Shown here piece by piece: positions 1 to 8,187 of a stretch of DNA of 33,919 nucleotides. A program made the translations under genes and the position numbers. Source of the stretch: Alangreenwoodia sp964438605. GTDB lineage: Bacteria > Bacillota > Clostridia > Peptostreptococcales > Anaerovoracaceae. The notes beneath the pieces were generated by a model. The model saw nothing but the letters and a program-made list of their open reading frames with translations. It had not been told where the DNA came from and ran no database searches. The stretch spans positions 1-33,919 of the forward strand of contig CAYTKT010000019.1 in assembly GCA_964438605.1 (NCBI GenBank). The letters run 5' to 3'. Each line of letters starts with the position of its first letter. The stretch's first letter is position 1.

Positions 1-25
1 TTCCAATGTCAAAGTTCTTGTAACT

Positions 26-50
26 AAGTGTCCAACTTGTTATTGCAATT
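26..50. repeat. IS-end-like inverted repeat, left copy
   Basis: These 25 nt match the reverse complement of 33871-33895 at 21 of 25 positions, including blocks AAGTGT and ATTGCAATT. The two copies lie 25 and 24 nt from the window ends, facing each other. That fits termini of an insertion sequence lying outside the window on both sides. No transposase is visible and I cannot name the family. Confidence 0.5.
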
Positions 51-65
51 TGCGTTTTTTATATA
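37..65 (+). promoter_or_regulatory. Possible hybrid promoter for the MATE gene
   Basis: A -35-like TTGTTA (37-42) lies inside the IS-end-like repeat. It is 17 nt from a -10-like TATATA (60-65) just outside it. Two short hairpins follow (about 86-115 and 133-150), then the MATE gene. The arrangement resembles an IS end supplying a -35 box to a neighbouring gene. The hexamers are only fair matches. Confidence 0.35.
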
Positions 66-167
66 TTCGATCATTGACGAAACAAGCGACGGGATGCTCA
101 CGGGCCGCCCGTCGTGTTTACATCATGAAAACAGCCGCACCGTTTTGCGGCAGACAGGAGGTATACT

Positions 168-1601
168 ATGAAAGAAAAAAATATTCCGGAAAGCGCCGGA
201 GCTATTTCCCAGCTGCCGGAAAATAAAATGGGCGTTATGCCAATTCCCAAGCTGCTGTTTACAATGGCGATTCCTGCCATCTGCTCCATGATGATGCAAG
301 CTATATACAACGTGGTCGACAGCCTGTTCGTCGCTCATTACAGCGACGATGCTCTTGCAGCCGTCACACTCGTATTCCCGATCCAGATGCTGATGATCGC
401 TGTCGGCGTCGGCACAGGCGTCGGCCTTAATTCACTCATCGCCAGACGGCTCGGAGAAAAACGGAATGATGATGCAAACAACGCCACAACCCATGGATTT
501 CTCCTCGGCATTTTTAACTGGATGATATTTCTGATTTTTACCTTTGCCTTTTCAAAGCTGTTTTACCAGACATTCTCCGACGACGCTAACGCCGCCTATA
601 TCACAGATGCTATCACTTACAGCAACATCGTAACGGGCTTTTCGCTGTTCATGTTCATCCAGATGATCTGTGAAAAATCACTCCAGGCTACTGGAAATAT
701 GATGGTTCCGATGGTGACAAACATGATCGGTTGCGTTATCAACATCATTCTCGACCCGATTTTCATTTTCGGATACTTCGGTGTGCCTGCCATGGGGGCA
801 GCCGGTGCAGCGATTGCAACAGTCATCGGCCAGTGCATCGGTTCCATCTGTTCCATTATCGCATTCTTCTTCCTTTCAGACCATCCGCTGAAAGTCACAT
901 TCCGCGGATTCCGGCTTTCCGGGAAAACACTGAAAGATATTTACACCGTAGCGCTGCCCGGCATGATCATGCAGGCGATTCCATCTTTCGTAACTGTTTT
1001 CCTGAACATGATTTTGATTTCCTTTTCGGTGACAGCCGTATCCGTCCTGGGCGTCTACTTCCGGATTCAGTCTTTCGTCTTCATGCCGACATTCGGGCTT
1101 TCTCAAGGCTCCGCGCCGATTATGGGCTTCAACTACGGTGCAGGAGACAAGAAGCGCCTTCTGCAAACATTAAAGCTGTCTCTTGGAACAGCCGTTATCA
1201 TCATGATCATCGGCCTTATAATTTTTCAGATTTTTCCTACTCAAATCATGTCACTTTTCAATGCGGAAGGCGATATGATGACGATGGGACGCTCGGCCAT
1301 GAGAATTCTAAGTCTCTGCTTTGTTCCGGCGGCGTTCGGCATCACGTTCTCGACACTATTCCAGGCGCTGGGGTTCGGTACATACAGCCTTCTGATGACG
1401 CTTCTGCGCCAGTTCGTTATCATCCTGCCTGTTGCCTGGGCTCTGTCCAAGGTCTTTGGCGTCACGGGCGTCTGGCTCTCCTACCCAATCGCTGAAATAT
1501 TTTCGTTGATAGCGGCACTCCTGCTATTCGCGAGAATCTATAAACGACAGATTAAACCGATGCCGTCTCATTCAAACGAACCTGCATCGCTGGAAGGCTG
1601 A
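168..1601 (+). CDS. MATE family multidrug/sodium antiporter
   Basis: This is a 477-residue integral membrane protein of the MatE/NorM-DinF superfamily. Such proteins export drugs or metabolites in exchange for Na+ or H+. The length and about 12 hydrophobic segments fit two six-helix MatE repeats. The opening (IPKLLFTMAIPAICSMMMQA) and the segment NVVDSLFVAHYSDDALAAV are typical of bacterial MATE proteins. The start is set by AGGAGG (157-162) just upstream. It stands alone, with no regulator or partner next to it. Substrate cannot be told from sequence. The leader holds two hairpins and an IS-like end that may drive expression. Confidence 0.93.
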   Translation: MKEKNIPESAGAISQLPENKMGVMPIPKLLFTMAIPAICSMMMQAIYNVVDSLFVAHYSDDALAAVTLVFPIQMLMIAVGVGTGVGLNSLIARRLGEKRNDDANNATTHGFLLGIFNWMIFLIFTFAFSKLFYQTFSDDANAAYITDAITYSNIVTGFSLFMFIQMICEKSLQATGNMMVPMVTNMIGCVINIILDPIFIFGYFGVPAMGAAGAAIATVIGQCIGSICSIIAFFFLSDHPLKVTFRGFRLSGKTLKDIYTVALPGMIMQAIPSFVTVFLNMILISFSVTAVSVLGVYFRIQSFVFMPTFGLSQGSAPIMGFNYGAGDKKRLLQTLKLSLGTAVIIMIIGLIIFQIFPTQIMSLFNAEGDMMTMGRSAMRILSLCFVPAAFGITFSTLFQALGFGTYSLLMTLLRQFVIILPVAWALSKVFGVTGVWLSYPIAEIFSLIAALLLFARIYKRQIKPMPSHSNEPASLEG

Positions 1602-1903
1602 ATCTTCTGCCCTGATATGCCTTTTATGTCATCGCCTGACCTGCGGTGGCGCAAAATTCAAACGAATGCACAACTGCACAGCAGACTTTTGGCAGCGGTG
1701 TCAACCTTTGTCGCTGCAAGAACAGCGTAGGCGCCGGACAACTTCATATAACTATATACGACATACGACAGTTCATTGGTACCATCCTGTCGAAAAATAA
1801 AACCCGGACCCTGTAAAATCATCTGCGGAATGTGCCGCCGACTTGGCACGGGCATATGCACTGATAGCCCTATCCGCAGCTTTGAAAACCGCTGAAAGAA
1901 CAT
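1602..1903 (+). other. Hairpin-rich gene-free stretch, possible structured RNA
   Basis: No convincing gene lies here, but several stems can be read on the plus strand. GCAGCG/CGCTGC is near 1692-1717. CGACAG/CTGTCG is near 1766-1792. A three-way junction lies at about 1822-1878: outer CTGCGGA/TCCGCAG encloses GTGCC/GGCAC and GGGC/GCCC hairpins. The stretch runs directly into an intrinsic terminator. It may be the MATE 3' UTR, an independent small RNA or a riboswitch-like leader. It matches none of the riboswitch consensus sequences I know. A 126-codon minus-strand frame covers it but has no ribosome site or recognisable domain. Confidence 0.35.
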
Positions 1904-1945
1904 GAAAAAGCAGGCGTCTTCTCCCCGGACGTCTGCTTTTTCTTT
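1904..1945 (+). terminator. Intrinsic terminator (probably bidirectional)
   Basis: A 14-bp stem with one G-T wobble (AAAAAGCAGGCGTC with GACGTCTGCTTTTT) closes a short loop and is followed by TTTTTCTTT. The reverse strand also ends in a T-run. It separates the MATE region from the queuosine genes. Confidence 0.85.
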
Positions 1946-1973
1946 AAAATCAATCGTTTTATTTATAAAATAA

Positions 1974-2001
1974 TTGACAGGGATAAGAAAAACTTTAATT
2001 T
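1974..2001 (+). promoter_or_regulatory. Candidate promoter of the queuosine genes
   Basis: A perfect TTGACA (1974-1979) is followed after 16 nt by a weak -10 TAATTT (1996-2001). It lies just after the terminator and about 155 nt before queD. The leader between them shows no preQ1-I riboswitch consensus. Confidence 0.4.
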
Positions 2002-2157
2002 GCTTCCAGAAATAACAGAAATCAGCGATATATAGCAAATAATATCCGAAGAAACCAACGATATCTTCTGGTTCAGCTTTATAAATACGTGTTTTGCTCG
2101 TCCTTAAAATAATTCTTAAAACAACTAAAATATCAGTAAAATGAACGGTAAAATAAT

Positions 2158-2583
2158 ATGTATAAAATCACAGCGAACGAAAGCTTCGACTCCGCACACT
2201 TTCTCAAAGATTACGACGGGAAATGCGCCAATATTCACGGCCACAGATGGCGCGTACTGATTACAGCAGGCGCGGAAAATCTGAGTACAGACGATCAGAC
2301 GCGCGGTATGGTCACAGACTTCGGCGACCTGAAAAAAGACCTGCGCGAAGAAACGGAAGCCATGGATCACCGGCTCATCATCGAGCGCGGCTCTCTGAAA
2401 CAAACTACGATGGCAGCGCTCCTTGGCGAGGGATTTCTCGTGGAATCCGTCGATTTTCGTCCTACTGCGGAAAATTTTGCAAAATACTTCTTCGATCGCA
2501 TGACAGCAAAAGGATACCTTGTCCTTGAAGCGACTGTCTATGAAACGCCAAATAACTGTGCGTCTTACTCAAAAACTGAATAA
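2158..2583 (+). CDS. queD: 6-carboxy-5,6,7,8-tetrahydropterin synthase (QueD)
   Basis: This enzyme converts 7,8-dihydroneopterin triphosphate, made by FolE, to 6-carboxytetrahydropterin, the second step to preQ0 and queuosine. The 141-residue length is right for the PTPS/QueD family. Zinc ligands are H14 and the pair H27-G-H29. C23, four residues before H27, is the expected catalytic cysteine. The D71-H72 pair and a late glutamate complete the usual active site. Start is the ATG giving MYKITANESF; no good Shine-Dalgarno sequence precedes it, which is unusual here. It heads the set queD-queE-folE-queF, all on one strand with gaps of 125-272 nt. Confidence 0.95.
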   Translation: MYKITANESFDSAHFLKDYDGKCANIHGHRWRVLITAGAENLSTDDQTRGMVTDFGDLKKDLREETEAMDHRLIIERGSLKQTTMAALLGEGFLVESVDFRPTAENFAKYFFDRMTAKGYLVLEATVYETPNNCASYSKTE

Positions 2584-2708
2584 AATACTTCGGGCTGCAT
2601 AATAAATGGATCAAACAAAATCCAGAAGATTTGACGGGCATGATTCAACCCGCAGCCGGATACCACGCATGGCAACAGGCATTTCAGAACAAATTCGGAG
2701 GAAATATA

Positions 2709-3377
2709 ATGAACAAATATAAAATTGTTGAGCATTTTATCAGTATTAACGGCGAAGGCAGCCGTCTCGGTGAACTCTCCTGTTTCATCCGCTTTCAAGG
2801 CTGTAATCTCTCCTGTTCTTACTGTGACACATCATGGGCAAACAGGCAGGACGCCGATTTTATTGAAATGACTGGTGAGGAAATCCGCCAGATGGTCAAC
2901 TCCAGCGGCATCCGAAACGTTACTCTGACTGGCGGCGAACCTCTGCTCCAGCCCGGCATTGGCGAACTTCTGAATCTGCTCTGCTCCGACAGCGGACGGA
3001 ACGTGGAAATCGAAACGAATGGTTCCAGGGACATTTCCGAATTTGCCGATCTTCCTGAACGGCCCGCCTTTACGCTTGACTACAAGCTGCCGTCCAGCGG
3101 TATGGAAGTCATGATGCTCATTTCTAATTTCCAATATTTAGAATCCTGCGACACCGTCAAATTCGTGGCGGGCAGCAGACAGGATCTCCAGCGCGCTCTG
3201 ACGATTATCGACACTTACCGTCTCACACAAAAATGCGCCGTCCATATCAGCCCCGTCTTTGGCAAAATCGATCCGGCTGAAATCGTGGATTTTATGAAAG
3301 AAAATAAAATGAATGGCAGTGCATTGCGCCTCCAGATGCATAAGATTATCTGGAATCCGAATCAGCGTGGCGTTTAA
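2709..3377 (+). CDS. queE: 7-carboxy-7-deazaguanine synthase (QueE), radical SAM
   Basis: This radical SAM enzyme contracts 6-carboxytetrahydropterin to 7-carboxy-7-deazaguanine. From ATG 2709 it has 222 residues. The [4Fe-4S]-binding cluster is C32-x3-C36-x2-C39, preceded by the family signature FISINGEGSRLGELSCFIRF. A GGEP motif follows further on for SAM binding. The start is chosen because GGAGG (2697-2701) lies 7 nt upstream; the frame stays open back to 2631 but those codons lack a ribosome site. The next step (QueC, to preQ0) is not encoded in this window. Confidence 0.95.
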   Translation: MNKYKIVEHFISINGEGSRLGELSCFIRFQGCNLSCSYCDTSWANRQDADFIEMTGEEIRQMVNSSGIRNVTLTGGEPLLQPGIGELLNLLCSDSGRNVEIETNGSRDISEFADLPERPAFTLDYKLPSSGMEVMMLISNFQYLESCDTVKFVAGSRQDLQRALTIIDTYRLTQKCAVHISPVFGKIDPAEIVDFMKENKMNGSALRLQMHKIIWNPNQRGV

Positions 3378-3470
3378 AAAGCTCTGACCGTCATGCGCAC
3401 ATCATTTTATGCGGTACCTGATGCAGGTTTACGCGATTTTCGCAGCACATAAGCCGCATTTGTACGACAG

Positions 3471-3605
3471 ACAGCCCGAACGGGCAGCCTGCCGGAAGCG
3501 TTTGCATGACAGCCTGCCGCAACCTTTACACAGCAGCCTGTCTTAATGATATTTGCACAGCAGCTTGTTTAAGCGACAGGTACGCGGGCAGCCTGCCCCA
3601 TCGCC
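3471..3605. repeat. Degenerate tandem repeats with GGCAGCCTGCC dyad
   Basis: CAGC(C/T)TG recurs at 3485, 3510, 3534, 3561 and 3589, at spacings of 24-28 nt. The first and last copies are near-perfect dyads (GGCAG-C-CTGCC). The copies fill most of the queE-folE gap. They could be an operator array or a decayed satellite; nothing more can be said from sequence. Confidence 0.5.
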
Positions 3606-3644
3606 ATCTGCACGTCATCTGCAAGGAAGGAGGATTTATAATAA

Positions 3645-4232
3645 ATGGCAATCGATCAGAAAGCAATCGAAGAACATATCTGCGGCATTTTAAAGGCCCT
3701 CGGAGATGATCCGCAGCGTGAAGGGCTCATCGACACTCCGGTACGGGCAGCCCGTATGTACGCGGAAATGTTTGAAGGCATGAATTATACAAACGATGAA
3801 ATCGTGGAATTGTTCAATAAAACATTTGAAGAAGAAAGCGAATTTTGTGAATCCGGTCAGGATCTCGTAATCGTCAGAGACATCGACATATTCAGCTATT
3901 GCGAACACCACCTGGCACTGATGTACGACATGAAAGTCACAGTCGCTTATGTACCCGCCGGAAAAGTCATCGGACTTAGCAAAATTGCCCGAATCGCTGA
4001 CATGGTTTCCCGTCGCCTTCAGCTGCAGGAACGCATCGGCGCCGACATCGCTGAGATCGTCCAGAAAATTACAGGTTCAAATGACGTGGCCGTTCTGATC
4101 AGCGGGAAACACAGCTGCATGAGCGCTCGCGGCATAAAAAAACCGGACGCCAAAACATACACTTCCACTCTCAGAGGCCGCTTTCGCGACGATCCCTCGC
4201 TGGCCATGCGCATCGAAGCATACCGGGACTGA
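3645..4232 (+). CDS. folE: GTP cyclohydrolase I (FolE)
   Basis: This enzyme hydrolyses GTP to 7,8-dihydroneopterin triphosphate, the shared precursor of folate and 7-deazaguanines. At 195 residues it is a standard type IA enzyme. Zinc ligands are C86, H89 (in SYCEHH) and C158 (in HSCMSARGI). The GLSKIARI stretch and C-terminal LRGRF are also typical. A strong AAGGAAGGAGG (about 3623-3633) precedes the ATG. Its place between queE and queF, with no other folate gene nearby, suggests it mainly feeds queuosine synthesis. That role is inferred from context. Confidence 0.96.
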   Translation: MAIDQKAIEEHICGILKALGDDPQREGLIDTPVRAARMYAEMFEGMNYTNDEIVELFNKTFEEESEFCESGQDLVIVRDIDIFSYCEHHLALMYDMKVTVAYVPAGKVIGLSKIARIADMVSRRLQLQERIGADIAEIVQKITGSNDVAVLISGKHSCMSARGIKKPDAKTYTSTLRGRFRDDPSLAMRIEAYRD

Positions 4233-4504
4233 AAATCCCAAAATCCCAGCGATTCGATTTGCCAAATTTCCGGAGATTCGGTTTCCGGAACTCCTGTAAG
4301 CGATCTTTGGAAATCTGATTCGTGCCGTTTCCGGATGAAAGCCTGTTTTTTGCGCCGGGACAGGCTGTTTAGCCTCATCGGGATACGGCATACCTGCCGG
4401 CGGGCGGATAAGACAGGCTGACTGCAAACAACATACTGTTCGGCCTGACGTGATCCCGCACACAATAACCAACGCGGCATATCTTTTATAAATTAAGGAG
4501 AAAA

Positions 4505-5002
4505 ATGAACGGAAGAAATAAAAACGAAACAGACGGCCTGACGCTGCTCGGAAATGCAGGTACAAAATACCCTGACGATTATGCGCCGGAGCTGCTCGAA
4601 ACATTTATCAATAAACATCCCGAAAACGATTACTTTGTAAAATTCAACTGTCCCGAATTTACAAGTCTCTGTCCGATTACCGGCCAGCCCGACTTCGCGA
4701 CTATTACGATTTCCTATGTACCGGACATGAAAATGGTAGAAAGCAAATCTTTAAAGCTTTATTTATTCAGTTTTAGAAACCACGGCGACTTTCACGAAGA
4801 CTGCGTCAATCTTATCATGAAAGACCTGATCCGTCTGATGGATCCGAAATACATTGAAGTCTGGGGAAAATTCACGCCCCGCGGCGGCATCTCAATCGAC
4901 CCGTACTGCAACTATGGCAAGCCAGGGACCCGCTGGGAAAAAGCTGCGGAATACCGGCTGATGCGCCACGATATGTATCCCGAAAAAATAGATAATAGAT
5001 AA
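4505..5002 (+). CDS. queF: NADPH-dependent 7-cyano-7-deazaguanine reductase (QueF)
   Basis: QueF reduces the nitrile of preQ0 to the amine preQ1, which is then inserted into tRNA. At 165 residues this is the short, single-domain (YkvM-type) form. C56 in TSLCPITGQPDF is the nucleophile that forms the thioimide, with D63 nearby. The QueF motif ESKSLKLY (79-86) and the later HEDC fit the family. TAAGGAG ends a few bases before the ATG. It is the last of the queuosine set. The 272-nt gap before it contains direct TTTCCGGA copies and an AGCCTGT/ACAGGCT hairpin, so separate regulation from folE is possible. Confidence 0.95.
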   Translation: MNGRNKNETDGLTLLGNAGTKYPDDYAPELLETFINKHPENDYFVKFNCPEFTSLCPITGQPDFATITISYVPDMKMVESKSLKLYLFSFRNHGDFHEDCVNLIMKDLIRLMDPKYIEVWGKFTPRGGISIDPYCNYGKPGTRWEKAAEYRLMRHDMYPEKIDNR

Positions 5003-5388
5003 ACTAAATTTTCCTCCTTCCCCAGTCGGTCTGGCTTTCCTTTGGCGCGGCCCAGTCTCTTCACCGCGCCAACCGCCCATGAGCATCATTTTCACTTTCA
5101 TGTCAGCATAAAATTACAGCCAGTTTCATCTTCAGCACGTTGAAACATTCAGACTTCACGATTTTAACGCCAATGTGAACAATCAATTCAATCATAATCA
5201 TAAGCGCCCGTCTTTTCGATAAACAGACAGACAGACGGAAACTCCTCACGATTCCCGTGCGGCGTTCCGTCTGCTTTACCTAACCTGTTTAAATTTCTTT
5301 ACTCTTTGTCATTCTTTGTCGCTTTGAAGGCTGAAAAATCTCTTCATCGCCTCGCCGACGGTCTTTCAGGTTAAAACATCGCCTTATT
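5003..5388. other. Gene-free convergent spacer after queF
   Basis: The spacer lies between the queF stop and the stop of the opposing aldo/keto reductase. It holds a (ACAG)n run near 5224-5236 and a 9-bp hairpin, CAGACGGAA (5232-5240) with TTCCGTCTG (5265-5273), which may end transcripts from either side. No T-run follows, so terminator function is uncertain. Nothing else is recognised. Confidence 0.5.
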
Positions 5389-6519
5389 CTAAAGCATCTT
5401 TGTAAAATTCGCCATCGCTTCCGCAATCTTAATCTGCTGCGGACAGACAGCCTCACAGCTCTGACACCCGATGCACGCACTCGGCTGCTTCTCCTTCGGA
5501 ATCGCCATCATTGCCATCGGTGCAATAAACCCGCCGCCAGTGAAATAATGTTCATTATATAACTCCAGCAAGCGTGGAATATCAAGTTCCTGCGGACAAT
5601 GCGCCGTACAGTAACGGCACGCCGTACATGGCAGAGCGATCTTTTTCGTCATACCCTCCGCAATCTCATACAACAGCTTGATCTCCTCCTGATTCAGCGG
5701 CTTGTCAGTTTCATACGTCTCGATATTCTGCTTCAGCTGCTCGAAATTTGACATTCCCGACAGCGTAACGACAACATTATCAAACGACTGCAAATAACGG
5801 AACGACCAGCCGACGACACTCTCATCCGGGCGCCGCGCTTTCAGTTTCGCTTCATCCTCAGCTGCCAGACTTGTCAGCTTGCCGCCGCGCAGCGGCTCCA
5901 TAACCCAGACGGGAATCCCGTACTCCTTCAGCAACTCAACCTTCGCTTTCGCATCCTGAAACGACCAGTCCAGCCAGTTCAGCTGAATCTGACAGAATTC
6001 CATATCCTTGCCATAAGCCTCAAGAAATCGCTTCGTGACATCGTAACTGCCGTGAACCGAAAAACCGAGATGATGTATCCTGCCATTCTCCTTCTGCTTC
6101 ACCAGATAAGAATAAATGCCATATTTTTCATCGTCGAGATATTCATTGATGTTCATTTCACAGACATTGTGAAACAGATAAAAGTCAAAATAATCTACAC
6201 CGCACTTCTTAAGCTGCTCCTCGAAAATCTTTTCCACCTTATCCATATTGGAAAGATCATATCCCGGAAATTTCGTCGCCAGATAAAAGCTGTCACGCGG
6301 ATACCGGCCCAGCGCCTTTCCCATGACAAGCTCGGAATTTCCTTCGTGATACCCCCATGCCGTATCATAATAATTGATTCCCTTTTTCATGGCATAGTCT
6401 ACCATTTCCATGACCGCCGGCTCGTCAATCTGTGCATCCACACCGTCAATCACCGGAAGCCTCATGGTCCCAAGCCCCAGCGCAGACAACTTCAAGCCAT
6501 GAAAATCCTTATAAATCAT
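5389..6519 (-). CDS. Aldo/keto reductase with C-terminal 2x[4Fe-4S] ferredoxin domain
   Basis: This 376-residue protein joins an AKR barrel (about 1-285) to a ferredoxin-like tail. The N-terminal part has family motifs, including GLGTMRLP, YYDTAWGYHEGNSE and GKALGRYPRDSFYLATKFPG. The tail carries two clusters of the CxxCxxCxxxCP type (CTACRYCTAHCP and CIGCQSCEAVCP). Such proteins are common in anaerobes and probably pass electrons between ferredoxin and an NAD(P)H-dependent reductase site; substrates are not known. The ATG follows GAGAGGAGAGGGAG. It is a single gene with its own extended -10 promoter. Confidence 0.92.
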   Translation of the reverse strand: MIYKDFHGLKLSALGLGTMRLPVIDGVDAQIDEPAVMEMVDYAMKKGINYYDTAWGYHEGNSELVMGKALGRYPRDSFYLATKFPGYDLSNMDKVEKIFEEQLKKCGVDYFDFYLFHNVCEMNINEYLDDEKYGIYSYLVKQKENGRIHHLGFSVHGSYDVTKRFLEAYGKDMEFCQIQLNWLDWSFQDAKAKVELLKEYGIPVWVMEPLRGGKLTSLAAEDEAKLKARRPDESVVGWSFRYLQSFDNVVVTLSGMSNFEQLKQNIETYETDKPLNQEEIKLLYEIAEGMTKKIALPCTACRYCTAHCPQELDIPRLLELYNEHYFTGGGFIAPMAMMAIPKEKQPSACIGCQSCEAVCPQQIKIAEAMANFTKML

Positions 6520-6582
6520 ACTCCCTCTCCTCTCACAACATAATAAAACTATATCAAACTATTTTTTTGTACTTATATTTTT

Positions 6583-6591
6583 ATTATACCA
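6583..6591 (-). promoter_or_regulatory. Extended -10 promoter of the aldo/keto reductase
   Basis: Read leftward, the sequence is TGG-TATAAT, a perfect -10 with the TGn extension, about 65 nt before the start codon. No good -35 is visible at 17 nt, as expected for extended -10 promoters. Confidence 0.55.
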
Positions 6592-6734
6592 CGCAGCCCG
6601 CCATTCGGACATCCGTTTTTCATGACACAGATCGTGTTAAGCCGCTGCTTTGTTTTTCTTCATATTTGTATTACACAAATCTCTGCAAAAAGGAGTTGTC
6701 TGTCATATAAAATTTTGTTTGACAATGCCAATAG

Positions 6735-6965
6735 AATGTCGAAAAGCTGAATAAAACGACGTCAGTTTCCATCCACATCGCAGGAGGACTGGCGATTTCC
6801 CCATCAAAGAATCCGAAATCCGATATGGTAAAGATCCGCTCTCATTTCCCGACAGGTTCTGGTCTGATATTCCTCCTCGATATTATAAACGAGATTTATG
6901 AAAAGCAGAGAGAGAACGGAGAACTGTTTCAAAAAGAATATGACGCTCTGAATTTGATGCTGTAA
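6735..6965 (+). pseudogene. Possible small ORF or gene remnant
   Basis: A 76-codon open stretch lies here; its first ATG is at 6825, leaving 46 residues ending KEYDALNLML. The C-terminal part is charged and helical-looking (IYEKQRENGELFQKEY). No ribosome site precedes the ATG and I recognise no family. A second frame over 6793-6900 also reads like protein, so a frameshifted remnant is possible. The rest of the 6592-7018 gap holds only the tRNA terminator. Confidence 0.2.
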
Positions 6966-6966
6966 G

Positions 6967-7016
6967 AAAAGAAAACCGCAATCCCGATACGCTTGGTATC
7001 AAAATTACGGTTTTCA
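6967..7016 (-). terminator. Terminator of tRNA-Leu
   Basis: Read leftward from the tRNA, GAAAACCGTAAT pairs with ATTGCGGTTTTC, with an inner GATAC/GTATC hairpin, followed by TTTTC. It lies immediately after the encoded CCA. Confidence 0.85.
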
Positions 7017-7018
7017 CC

Positions 7019-7103
7019 TGGTGCGGTTGATGGGACTTGAACCCATACGTCTGCTGACACACGCCCCTCAAACGTGCCTGTCTGCCTATTCCAGCACAAC
7101 CGC
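7019..7103 (-). tRNA. trnL: tRNA-Leu (anticodon GAG)
   Basis: The 85-nt minus-strand sequence folds as a class II tRNA. Acceptor GCGGTTG pairs with CAACCGC, followed by discriminator A and an encoded CCA. The anticodon stem is CACGT/GCGTG with loop TTGAGGG, giving GAG for codons CUC and CUU. The long variable arm (GTC-AGCA-GAC) and the GGGTTCAAGTCCC T-arm confirm leucine. It stands alone with its own terminator. Confidence 0.95.
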
Positions 7104-7340
7104 AAAATAACAATAAATATGCTAACCCAAAATCATGATTCTGTCAATATATTTTTCACAAATGTTATTCCCCTATGAGAAGATCACCTTAAGATAATGC
7201 CTTTTTTAGTAAACTCAAAACATGAAAGAGCAGGCTCCCTGTGAAATCGCCCCGGCGTGGGAGTAAAAACATTACGAACTCCAACTGTTTTTCTGAAGAA
7301 AAATAATGAAGGAACCTTTTCGGCTCTGATATTTTCCGTC

Positions 7341-8126
7341 TCAGTTCCGCTCGTTTCGGCAGTAAGCGATAACTTCTTCATATTTTAAAGAACCGCCAAA
7401 CAAATCGAGCGCACTTCCAATCGTTACATCAAGACGCCCACCGCCTGCGCAGTTTAGCCGATCCAGATCAGCAAAGCTGCGGACCCCGCCCGCATACGTC
7501 ACGGGGATTCCTCGCCAGGAACCGATTAACTCCGCCAGTGTGTCGTCGATGCCTGCGGATTTTCCTTCCACATCGACGGCATGAATCAGAAACTCATCGC
7601 AAAACCCGGCCAGAAGATCAAGTGTTTCGCGATTGACCTCAACGTCCGTGAATTTTTGCCAGCGATCGGTCACGATATAATAGGAATTATTCTTTTTCCG
7701 GCAGCTCAAATCAAGAACGATATGCTGGTGTCCTACGGCATCTTCCAGTCTTTTCAGGCGTTCAAAGTCGATTTTCCCGTCGCGGAAGACAAAGGAGGTA
7801 ACGATAACGTGAGAAGCTCCGGCCTCGATAAAATGTGCCGCATTTCTATCGTTTATGCCGCCGCCGATCTGCATACCGCCGGGATAAGCGGCCAGTGCGG
7901 CTTCCGCCTGACGGCAGTCAGCTTCATAATATTCAGATCCATCAGAATTGAGGATTATGATATGACCGCCCGGCAAGCCATCTTTCCTGTAAAGAGAAGC
8001 ATAATATGACGCGTCACGCGTCGATATGAAATTGTCTATGGCGCTGTTTCCGCTGTCGCGAAGACTGCTGCCGACGATCTGCTTGACTTTTCCATTATGT
8101 ATGTCGATACATGGCCTGAATTTCAT
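7341..8126 (-). CDS. hisA: HisA-type isomerase of the eukaryotic HIS6 class
   Basis: This is the ProFAR isomerase of histidine synthesis, which rearranges N'-ProFAR to PRFAR in a (beta/alpha)8 barrel. The 261-residue sequence resembles yeast HIS6 far more than ordinary bacterial HisA. It shares CIDIHNGKVKQIVG, the insert with SYYASLY, QIGGGIND, VIVTSFVF, VLDLSCRK, FLIHAVDVEG and the ending IGSALDLFGGSL. D8 and D139 are the expected catalytic acids. Start: GGTGGGAG directly precedes ATG 8126. No other histidine gene lies near. It is monocistronic, with a TTGAGC/TATAAT promoter. Assignment to the HIS6 class rests on remembered family motifs; activity is inferred. Confidence 0.88.
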   Translation of the reverse strand: MKFRPCIDIHNGKVKQIVGSSLRDSGNSAIDNFISTRDASYYASLYRKDGLPGGHIIILNSDGSEYYEADCRQAEAALAAYPGGMQIGGGINDRNAAHFIEAGASHVIVTSFVFRDGKIDFERLKRLEDAVGHQHIVLDLSCRKKNNSYYIVTDRWQKFTDVEVNRETLDLLAGFCDEFLIHAVDVEGKSAGIDDTLAELIGSWRGIPVTYAGGVRSFADLDRLNCAGGGRLDVTIGSALDLFGGSLKYEEVIAYCRNERN

Positions 8127-8187
8127 TCTCCCACCTCATCTTTTCCTTATGCAATACCACTCCGTATATGTGACGTCCTCCCACCCC

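Noticed and set aside
731..1495. 254-codon plus-strand frame inside the MATE gene
   Set aside because: Out-of-frame shadow rich in Arg and His; the MATE frame has the ribosome site and clear membrane segments.
2003..2157. preQ1 riboswitch before queD
   Set aside because: The position would suit one, but the class I core (AGAGGTTC, CTACACC-like, A-rich tail) and the class II pattern are both absent.
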